Origin: Siphonodentalium dalli
Lineage: Eukaryota > Mollusca > Scaphopoda > Gadilida > Siphonodentaliidae
Assembly (NCBI GenBank): GCA_032622095.1
Contig: CP136068.1
Span: 10,089,729 to 10,153,728, forward strand
Reading direction: 5' to 3'
Length of the DNA: 64,000 nt
Shown here in pieces: positions 55,480 through 64,000 of this stretch (positions within the stretch are counted from its first letter, which is position 1; each line of letters opens with the position of its first letter). The notes beneath the pieces were generated by a model. The model saw only the letters and a list, made by a program, of their open reading frames with translations, was not told the origin of the DNA and made no database searches. The translations under genes were made by a program, and so were the position numbers.

Positions 55480-56115
55480 ATGGCCAAATTGTTTGATATT
55501 TAACTTTGTTTTTATTTAAAAAAAAAATATTTTCAAGTGACAAATTTCCCCCCCACTTTTCATAGTTTGATCATTAAATTGCCAGAAAAATGTTTTTTTT
55601 TATATTTCCCTTTTTTTTTTATTAAAATATATTTTTTTCCAAGCGACATATTTTTTTAATCACACAATTGATTATTTGATCCTGAAATGGCGAGAAAAAT
55701 GACTTGAGATTTAAATTTGTTTTTATTTAATTTCATTCTTTCAAATGTCCAGGTCTGGATAGCTACCCACAACCCAGCACCTACATGACAAAAAATTGTC
55801 TCATGGTTTCATTGCTTATTTTGCTTTATAAAGTCATGAAACGAAGATTCCAGAACATGATGTAGCCCCCCCCCCCCAAACACCAGCGCCTACTTGAGAA
55901 AAATCTTGGTTTTATTGCTTATTTTGCTTTATATAGTCACGAAACAATGAGAAATTAACTTCTTCCGAGAAAATGTTGTTTGAGTCAGGGTTTGGGTGGG
56001 GGTAAGATATCCAGGCTAGGAAGGGAAGAAGTCCAGGACCTACATGACAAAAAATCATCTTGGGGGTTTTATTGATTATTTTGCTTTATAGTCATGAAAT
56101 GGCAAGAAATAGACT
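55480..56115. repeat. GAGTCAGGGTTTGGG family, direct block with T-rich flank
   Basis: Units with TTGCTTATTTTGCTTTATA, AGTCATGAAA, CTTCT-CGAGAAAATGTTGTT and CTACATGACAAAAAAT recur about every 120-150 bp. The left part (55495-55700) is dominated by T and A runs, and a poly-C run lies at 55867-55878. No coding signal. Confidence 0.75.
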
Positions 56116-57292
56116 TCTCCTGAGAAGGTGATGTATGGAACTAATCTGCATAAAATGATAAAATAATGATTTTGGTTCACTATTTTTAAAGCAAACGTTT
56201 TTTATGGTCGTTATTGTTGTCACATTTTTGTATATTATAATAAAAAAGAATGAGTCAGAGGAAAATTGGAAGAAAAAAACTTGAACCCCATACAATGCTG
56301 AGGATGCGGCCCATTTTGGGAGGGGCTGGTGTGTTTACCCTGAACATAGATATTATATTATTCAGCGTAATAACACTCCAGTATTTACTTTTTCAACTCA
56401 ACGAATGGAAGAAGCCATGGTATACTGTATAGATCTGTATTTCACTGTTTGATCATATTAAAATCATTTTCACAAAGATGATACATGCAGATACGTAGAC
56501 AGCATAGCCACCCAAGAAGCCCTTCTGATAGTTCAGCCAGAAACGTAATTAGTACTCTTCTTGTGGGACTTGAAAGCAGAAATCTGCGAAAGCGGTCACG
56601 TATCCCATGCATTTCATATCAACAATAGGTTGAAAGTTAATAAATTTCGAAGTTCCCGTGGACCTACATGTAGATCATGCCACGAATACCTACTCCAGCG
56701 GCACGGGAGTAGAGATTCATGGCATGATCTGCTGTGGTCCTATTCTGACAGTCATGGTGACACACGAACTTCGTCCAAATATGTACGAATTTACTCCGGA
56801 GTTTTTTGGCAACGCGAATAATTCATGTCGTATTATTCAATATTTTATTACACACATAAATACATTCCGAATTCACGATTCCAACGAAAACGAAACATGT
56901 TTGTGAACTAAAACAAAACCACGCAGAAACCGATTTCGATAACACAATGTCAACAGAATGCCGCAAGGTGATTAATGACGTCACGGGTCAAAAATAAATT
57001 ACACCCAATCTGCAGTTCGCGTTTACTGCTGTGCGCATGCCAGGGGAGTTTCCTGGAATGCGAATCGATAGCGGCTAATCTTGGGACGATTAATTTCGTT
57101 CTCAGAACGACTCTGTTGGTCTAATAAGCGGGGAAATGGGTAAAATATGAACTTCGCGACGGCGACTTTAAACTAAATAAACTTATGAACGTTAGCAGTC
57201 TTTGAAACTCTCAAAACCCAACAATTACTTTAAAGTCAGTACACACTTAAAACCCTAGCTACTCGAATTCACAACACGTCCACAGTTCTAAC
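56116..57292. other. Non-coding, one imperfect hairpin and a CRE palindrome
   Basis: 56659-56745 can fold: GACCTACATGTAGATCATGC with GCATGATCTGCTGTGGTC, with ACGAATACCTACTCC pairing across a short loop. TGACGTCA, a perfect CRE-type palindrome, is at 56976-56983. No LTR lies where one would be expected just after the gypsy pol end (57293). Confidence 0.45.
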
Positions 57293-58990
57293 TCAAAATG
57301 ACACCTCCTCGATCGGTCTATTTGGTGGTACACCTCTGTTTGATCTCCTCGGAAATCTGCTATCAGATATTGGTATCTGTATAATTGGTGGAGTGGGTGG
57401 TCTGGTGCTAATCATTTCCTCAGCTTCTATCGGGTAATGTCGGAGTCATCAGAGTCTGTTGGCTGCTTCAGCTCCTTTCCTCCACCAGCATCAACGTTGA
57501 AGTATGATACATTTCTTGTAACAGTTTTACGTCCATCAACCAAGAAAGTTTATATGGATTACCCGATAGTATTTGGGATTAAATCGGGTCACCAACTTTC
57601 CTTTTCTGTCTTGTTTCACCAAAACCTTATCACCAACTTTAATGGTTGTGTGCCGAGCATGTCGTCCTTTGTCAGCCTTTTCTTTCGTTTTCTGTTTACG
57701 TTCACAGTTTGTTATTCTAATTTCATCATCATTTTTGGGTACGACATTGTCCAATGACGGAAGTTTATTTTTCACTTGATATTTGAAGATCAGAGATGCT
57801 GGCGGAACCCCTGTCGTTGAATGTGGTGTCGACAGATGGGTCCGTAAATACTGGAACAACACTTGCTGGTAAGGCTTATGTTCGACATCAGCTGTCTGAA
57901 GAACTTTCTTTATGTTGAACATGAATTTCTGAGACGTCCCATTTGCCTGCGGCCATATTTAAGTTATCCTTTCATGAATGAAACCCAAATATCTGGAACA
58001 TGCTTCGAATTTATGACTGTTGAAAGGACTTCCATTATCCGTGTTCAAGGTATGTGGAATACCCATCGTTTTGAAAATTTTGTCGAATGTAGCGGAATTC
58101 CAGACAGTACTTGATTAACCAAATAGTAAAATTTCTCAGGCGCACTACAACTTCCAAAATTTAGACGCTTAAATCGCCACAATCCGACATGAGTAGCAAA
58201 CGTTGGGATGTATCTGGAATCTGGATGTAAGACTAATTTATTAAACCCTTGGCGTAAATCAATTTTAGAAAATAATTGAGATCCATTTGCCGCGTACATT
58301 ATATCACCCGCCGTTGGATAGACATGTCGTTCACGCAAAATTGCTTTATTTGGGCATCTCATGTCTATACATAATCCTATTTTCTCCGGATCATTCAGCT
58401 TTGGCGCAATGACAATTGGTGATACCCACGGTGTCGCTGAATCTGCTACACGCTCAATGATATCATCTTTCTCAAGATTGTACAGTTCGGATTCTACTTT
58501 CTGTCTCGTGTGAAATTGAATACGTCTAAACGTTTGAGCCACCGGAGGAACTTGTTCGTCAATATGAAGTTTAACTTCATAGTCTTTCAATTGTCCAACA
58601 CCGGTAACAAATGTTCATATCGTTGAATGATTTTGTCGCAAGACGATTGATTAGAGACGTTATAGACAATCGGAATAAGTCCGAGATTCTGAAACGTTTT
58701 GAAGCTCAACAACGGTCCACATTCTCCTTTAACAACGTAGAACGTCGCGACTGCCGTTCGGTTGCTCGCTTCGATAGCGACACCGAATTTACCATGCATT
58801 GGTAATGGTTCCTTTGCATTATATGCGAATATTCGATGATCATTCGAGCGAACTTTCTCGTGTCTCGGAATAGGATTTAACGATTTGTATAATTATGTCA
58901 ATGTTCATCACTTTACTAACGCACCAGATGCCAAAATCACATTTACCTTTACATCCGTAATTTTGATATCGGTATGTGGACGCGAAGCAG
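57293..58990 (-). pseudogene. Ty3/gypsy pol relic: protease, RT half, integrase half
   Basis: Reading leftward. Protease region: the active-site Asp is replaced (VILASGALVK where D-S/T-G-A is expected) and two stops follow. RT: LKDYEVKLHIDEQ, SATPWVSPIVIAPK and GSQLFSKIDL (the first catalytic Asp) are present to VNQVLSGIP near 58115. The sequence then jumps into the integrase core (TLNTDNGSPFNSHKF), so the YxDD box, RNase H and the integrase zinc finger are deleted. The integrase lacks its last catalytic Glu (ANGTSQKFM) and has TAA within IT*IWPQANG. The C-terminal domain (GDKVLVKQDRKGK) and a PPTPPIIQ...RRSNRG tail follow, ending with TGA at 57293-57295. At least four frame changes occur. 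No env-like gene is present. Confidence 0.88.
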
Positions 58991-59093
58991 AATTTGCCGA
59001 ATTTGCTGTACAGAATACGTACTCATTGTTTGATGAATCTGAATCAGACTTATAGTCCACTGCATGTGCACTTTTCCTGTTAACGTCATACTT

Positions 59094-59989
59094 TCATTTG
59101 TGATGCGATTTGTTTTGATTGCTTTTGTCAAATGACGATTTCATGACTTTTTTTGATTTAGCGGTTACAGTCCTTGAATGACAAACTCGCGAAAAGTGAT
59201 TATCTTTACCACAAAAACTGCACGTCTGTCCCTTCGCATGACAAATTTGGTTTCTATGAGGATACTGTCCTCCACAGACAAAAAACGACTTGGTGGTAGC
59301 CGATTTATGATGAAAATATTGTTTTGGACTGTGACCACGACCAATACATTTTGAAGCTGAATTTACTTGACCCACTTTAGATTTGACTTTATCTACACTA
59401 TCTACTCTCCCAATGGCTGTATTATAATGCTCGATTTCAGATGTCTGTACTTCGGAGATTTCTAAAGCTCGTGCTGCTTTAAGAATGTCGGCCAATTCCA
59501 TATAATTTCCAATAACCTGTCTACGATTCTATGAATCTTAGATGAAGTTGTACCATATATGATTTGCGACTTTATTTCATCTGCGGCATCGTGATACTCG
59601 CAAGTTTTCGACTGTTGTTGCAAACGAGTGTGACAAGAATCCATCGATTCGGCTGAATTTTGTTGACATTGTCTGAATTTGTAACGTTCGAACGTCAAAT
59701 TCTTCTTTGGAGCGAAATATGCGTTCAACTTCTCTACTCATGTGTCATAAACATCAGCTGCTTGTTGACCCTGTGCGGCTGGGGCTGGTTCAACTTTTAT
59801 TGTCTCATGAATGTCATAAATGCCGGGACCTGCATAATGCAACAACAATTCTTTCTTTCTGACCGAATCATTAATATGTGTTGCAATCAAGACGTTCCCA
59901 AACCTATCCATGTATTTAGGCCATGTCAGTGCAAAGGATGATTCATCTGAAGTGTCGAAAGCAGGGAAAGGTGGTAGGGAAATCGCCAT
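59094..59989 (-). pseudogene. Ty3/gypsy gag relic with zinc knuckles
   Basis: It starts at MAISLPPFPAFD (59989); the Met six codons upstream is less typical of this gag type. LLLHYAGPGIYDI and ERYKFRQ are the capsid landmarks. An in-frame TGA (59738-59740) and a frame change near 59520 break it. The last part has CSFCGKDNHFSRVC, an intact Cys-X2-Cys-X4-His-X4-Cys knuckle, preceded by a related CGGQYPHRNQIC knuckle that has lost its first Cys. Gag would form the particle that packages element RNA. It lies directly downstream of the 5' LTR and primer-binding-like site, as in Mag-type gypsy elements. Confidence 0.85.
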
Positions 59990-60057
59990 GATTTGCATGA
60001 CAAACATTCAATAAAAGTTCAAATTACAACATTTTCGTGAAAAAATATTTGACAAAT

Positions 60058-60073
60058 CTCATCTTCGTCGCCA
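60058..60073 (-). other. Primer-binding-like site of the gypsy element
   Basis: Two bases inside the 5' LTR the minus strand reads TGGCGACGAAGATGAG. TGGCGNCG-type sites complementary to tRNA 3' ends are usual at this place in Ty3/gypsy elements. The tRNA was not identified. Confidence 0.6.
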
Positions 60074-60075
60074 GT

Positions 60076-60270
60076 TGTCATGTTTGTATCGCGTTATATA
60101 GATAGAGGGCCGGTGATAGTTTATAACGAACAAGATTAGATTCAGTCACATTCTATAATTTCAACTTCAGGAAGTCACACGTGCAAACAGCCAAGGGAAG
60201 TATTCCATCAAACAGGAAGTCAACATAGTCTTTTAAAGTGACACTCAACATTCACTCTAACAATATCACA
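60076..60270 (-). mobile_element. Ty3/gypsy LTR (5' LTR in element orientation)
   Basis: A 195-bp TG...CA-bounded copy of 52032-52227, with differences at about 11 positions. The primer-binding-like site and gag follow on the minus strand. The bases outside the two LTRs (CGTAC left, AACAC right) do not form a target-site duplication. Confidence 0.88.
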
Positions 60271-60478
60271 AACACCGTCAATTCCAAACGCCGGATCTAT
60301 CAATACAAATCTCACATTTTGTAAAAAACTTTGACTTGTTTATGTGCAAGTTACAAAAGATAACAAAGGCATTATACCAGAATATAAATATATTATCACT
60401 CTCTTTTCTTGGCTCCATTCGATGGAACTTGACATAGAGTTGGGTTATAATTTGACATGAAGCCAGATGGCGGTTTGC

Positions 60479-60895
60479 GCTCCAAAATACGAATAATATA
60501 ATTCGATTATTCCAGGTATGGAAACAGGTCGATAAATATCTTAACTACCTTGCTATGAGCATTCTGTAACCCAAAAATACGCATTGAAGTAATTAAAAAG
60601 CAGCTATGAACAAGGTGTTTGAGTCCAAACAAAAATGAGCCATTTGCACGACTTGGAACAGAAAAGAGCGTTCCGTATTATTATATTTCTGATATGGTAG
60701 CAAAAACAGCGGGTGTCTGACTTCGCGCGAAAAATCGAAAAAGGCTGGAAAATGGCTGTGACTTTGGCAAGTGTTTTTCGTAAAGCATATGAAACCGGCA
60801 TAACAATATTTCGTTTACTTATCGACCTATCGTATCAGTCCCTCCAAATTATGTAGACAAAATGTGATCGGTTCGAACGAGCCATGTCCGTTTAA
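60479..60895 (+). repeat. Dispersed ~415-bp repeat, copy 2
   Basis: The partner of 30551-30963, same orientation and roughly 75-80 percent similar by eye. It carries an AAAGAGCGTT motif (60663) that copy 1 lacks. No ORF. Confidence 0.85.
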
Positions 60896-61139
60896 ATTGT
60901 ATACATATGCACGTGCGTTGTTTGCAGGACATGATACATTCGACGTCCGTTGCGAGTAACGGCAGACACATGTAGTATGTATATGCGCGTAGTACGATAT
61001 AGGTCAGCGAGCATCAACTGATGATTATCCTATTAATTTTAAATTTCTGTTCGATATATTGTTTCTGTATTTACTTATTTGGTCTTTAAATGTAATTTTT
61101 TAAATTATTACATTCTGTCCGCTAATTGAAAAACAGGCA

Positions 61140-61320
61140 CTTGTCCTGATTTTATAAATATTGATTTGTCCTGTATGTTAAAAATGAATTTTCATAATTT
61201 GTGTAAACCCTTCCCGTGCATGCGTTCTTGCTCTAAATTATACACATGACTCGAAGAAACAAGTGTATTCACGTGGTCGTGACACTGAACATAATTATGA
61301 TACATGCCTTCTTAAAAATT
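61140..61320 (+). repeat. Segment similar to the PAN pseudo-exon flank
   Basis: AATATTGATTTGTCCTGTA, TTTGTGTAAAC-TTCC and TTGCTCTAA-TA line up in order with 50360-50455. Weaker similarity continues to GGTCGTGACACTGAACATAA. Either a third relic of the PAN exon region or a dispersed repeat. Confidence 0.5.
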
Positions 61321-61819
61321 ACATTCCATACACCCTCATTGTCTTGGTGACATCCATACACTTCGCATCCTCTATATTATATGGACAAACTGTACGGCGA
61401 ATGCGTTTTAAGCTCATATTCGTTGTATTAAAACTTCTTTGACTGGCTAAAGGTGCCGATTGGTGAACGTGTCAGTGCATTACTCTGATCTAGCTGATTT
61501 ATTTCATTCTGGTGTTCACGGTGTGGTGTTCTCTTACCCTCGATGTTGTGGTATCGGGTCAGACCCTTATATCCACCCTTTAGCATATTGCGATCTAATG
61601 AACGGAGGTGTTGTATGGTCGTCTTCCCATCCCGTTACCATATTTGTTTGGTAGATATTAAACCAAGTCCCTTTCTTTGAGAAAATGCGACAAGGGACTG
61701 ATATTTGACAGAGGATTGCGCTCGTTGATACACGTGTTGACGACCCTCTTGGATTGCGACTGGGTGATGTACAGCCTGTTCTCCAGAAACACTTTACATT
61801 ATCTGCTGATAATACAACT
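61321..61819. other. No recognised gene
   Basis: A 64-codon open frame at 61460-61654 has two adjacent Cys (SYPRCCGIG) but no splice site or known motif. Otherwise no feature. Confidence 0.35.
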
Positions 61820-61821
61820 TA

Positions 61822-62134
61822 TTTTAGGTAGAACTAATCTGATTAGAATCGTCTCATATTGAGTCGATAGTGTGCTGAAAACGAGAGCATTTTAGACACA
61901 TTATCGACTCATAATGGGACGATTCTGAGCATGTTATGTGCGGACGATGACACAGATAACCCAACTCACGACTTGTCAAGTGTACGCTCTTTAACATGAG
62001 TTTTCAATTTGCCCCGCGCCATGAAAAGAAATAATGGATATGAATCCATAGCTATTCATCTCATAATCTAATAATCACGTTATGTACATAGTTCACTTTA
62101 TAAGTCGAGTATGTGCGTATTTGCGCGAGGATAT
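61822..62134 (+). mobile_element. TTTTAGGTAG foldback family, full copy
   Basis: Same length and order as 44016-44327. Hairpin arms: 61841-61879 (GATTAGAATCGTCTCATATT...) and 61897-61929 (CACATTATCGACTCATAATG...). It carries GTGTACGCTCTTTAACA at the same relative place and ends GTGCGTATTTGCGCGAGGA. Confidence 0.85.
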
Positions 62135-63740
62135 ATTCGGATGTGTGTCTGGGCAAAATATCTTCGATGATCCCACAACGCTGTCTATCATTATAAATAT
62201 TGGCCCATATTTCAGTCTGGTAAAAAGTTAAAAAAAAACAAGTTGGTAGAACACGTAATTTGGTGATCGCTTGGAACAAATAAACAGTATTGGTTATTAA
62301 AATAGTAAAATGCAGGCTTAACCACCTATAATTCGTATATGGTTGGGTTGTGAACATTGGCTATGCATATATAATGTCTATATTGTAACAACCACTCTTT
62401 GTATGGCTGTTATTAAGAAATAGTGGAACTCGAACATGTCAAATTGGGTTATATTACAACTAATAAATAGGATTTTTCATATGCTATGGTGTTAAATCAT
62501 GCCTTCTCCATGTGCAGTATCAACTGCTTTTTTGTAAAACAACATTTTGCCGATACTAAAGATTGCATCCGGGGAGAATATTTTATCATATTGAGTATTG
62601 GTTTAATGATCCGAAACCAATAGGTCCAAACAACTGGCCATTCAAAATAACTCCCTTGGAATCATATGACTTAGGATTTTTAAATGTCATTATTCCTCGT
62701 TTTACAGGGAGGACATCCAAGTTACATTACAGACAATAGTCGTTATAGGATATAAACTTTGAGCACACCGGTGCGGCTGATATCACAATAAACGGACCAA
62801 TATGTCGCATTTCGAGTATAACGCAACACTAATACAATTCCGCAGTCGATCGTGTATAATGCAACATGGATATGGTTATTTCATAAATTACTGTGGGATT
62901 TCAAATGTCATATGTTACATTAACGACATATGTGTTACACATATACGTAACCTGTGCATTTGGACTCTTCTAGTTCCATGTCGAGGAAAGAAGAGCAGTT
63001 TAATATATTCGGGAGCTCACTTGTTAAAGAATTGCTGTAAAATACCCCTTCTCTTGTCAAACAAACGATATGTGGGCGTTTATTGTTACATGAAATACTT
63101 TTTTCATAATTGTCTTATTAGACACAAAACACGATGAAAATGGAATATTGAACATGTATTTTTCCAAGAAAACAGAAGGAAAATGTATGGCTGAAATGAA
63201 GAATTCACCATATAGAAAGAAGCTTGTGGAGACAATATATAGTGCGTTCCGCTGCCCTCTTTCTTAACTGCATGCACACACACCAGTCCTGATACACAAA
63301 ATGGAGCATCTACTAGCGACATATATGTCTATATCATATATATATACGTGAGTTACAATCGTGGGCCAACTGGGCCATTCAGATCACATGCGCTGAGTCA
63401 ATAGAAAAACAAATGGATGCTGCTATTTAATGCATCATGCATGTAACCTACATAACATCTCAACTAAATTATGTTACGGGGAGCGTTTCGTGAGAACTTA
63501 TTTCAGGTAAAGTTACACGAGACGTACTGGCATGTAGATAAACAGGAATTTATCTGGTCAATAATAACCTGGCCCACATGCTTGACTATGTACACGATTA
63601 GTCGGTTAAGAATAAGTTAAGATTTATGTCCGAAGTACAACATTTAACCTTTAACTGGGAAGATGATTTTCAACCAGTGGTGAGCGATGTGGCAGATACG
63701 CGCATATGTGATTTAAGTGCATATGCGTGTAACCGAAATC
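62135..63740. other. No recognised gene
   Basis: AT-rich, with several open frames of 70-110 codons on both strands that lack motifs, start context or splice signals and overlap each other. Treated as chance. Confidence 0.4.
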
Positions 63741-63742
63741 GC

Positions 63743-63749
63743 ATAAAAG
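63743..63749 (+). promoter_or_regulatory. Possible TATA box of a gene running off the window
   Basis: ATAAAAG sits 25-30 bp before a pyrimidine-rich initiator-like TTCTCACGCAG (63769-63779). An ATG follows at 63829, with a donor-like AAATG/GTAATT at 63842. The spacing fits a TATA promoter with a short first exon, but no protein identity supports it. Confidence 0.3.
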
Positions 63750-64000
63750 GCACCCGATTCTCACGCAGAGATGCACACAAACGGAAGCACTAGGATCAAC
63801 CAAAACAGGCTAATAAAGAGAGAACAAGATGCGTGCAAATGGTAATTTGAAATATGTTTCACGGAAAACCCTAACTAATCACAACTATGGTTATCTTCCA
63901 AACCTTTGCACATATGGCCTTTACAATATATGTAAAATGTATAACTGACATTTAAAACTTTAATAGTAAGCAGTATGTGAAACCTTTAAATATACGGGGA

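Overview
The window is AT-rich, intron-containing animal DNA, most probably from a mollusc or another lophotrochozoan. This rests on three things: split secreted genes built from PAN/apple and C-type lectin exons joined mostly at phase-1 introns, a Thr-only linker exon, and a load of LINE, Ty3/gypsy, foldback and satellite DNA. Nothing looks bacterial. There is no operon, CRISPR array, rRNA or convincing tRNA.

Layout. 1-5.76 kb is a 198-bp satellite array with a higher-order pattern, running into diverged copies with a ~525-bp super-repeat. 5.97-8.1 kb is a 5'-truncated LINE with an intact 613-codon reverse transcriptase ORF, followed by a TTAA-flanked MITE (8.22-8.52 kb). 8.7-17 kb is mostly non-coding, with a recurrent AATAAAGAGCGT motif. 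17.4-17.7 kb carries an unidentified minus-strand coding relic. 17.8-19.4, 40.5-43.3 and 45.15-47.14 kb are three members of one large foldback family with GC-rich internal arrays.

The main host gene spans 20.44-37.55 kb on the plus strand. Six exons chosen by splice signals join in one continuous 984-nt frame. The product is a 327-residue secreted protein: signal peptide, PAN-like domain, four-Cys module, Thr-rich linker, C-type lectin domain. Its introns hold a 248-bp tandem duplication, a 78-bp-stem hairpin and two copies of a double-palindrome element. A C-type lectin exon relic follows at 37.8 kb. A second PAN gene starts at 48.84 kb, with decayed exon copies at 50.0 and 50.5 kb.

44.36-45.06 kb is a broken LINE endonuclease. 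50.97-51.88 kb is a 32-bp satellite. From 52.0 to 60.3 kb two 196-bp LTRs flank a minus-strand Ty3/gypsy relic with gag, protease, half of RT fused to half of integrase, and a pol tail. Between the pol tail and the left LTR lies a plus-strand two-exon pseudogene of the P2X7 C-terminal-domain (P2RX7_C) family. The last 4 kb holds dispersed repeats and a possible TATA promoter.

The exon models come from reading splice sites, frames and motifs by eye. No alignment or database search was run.
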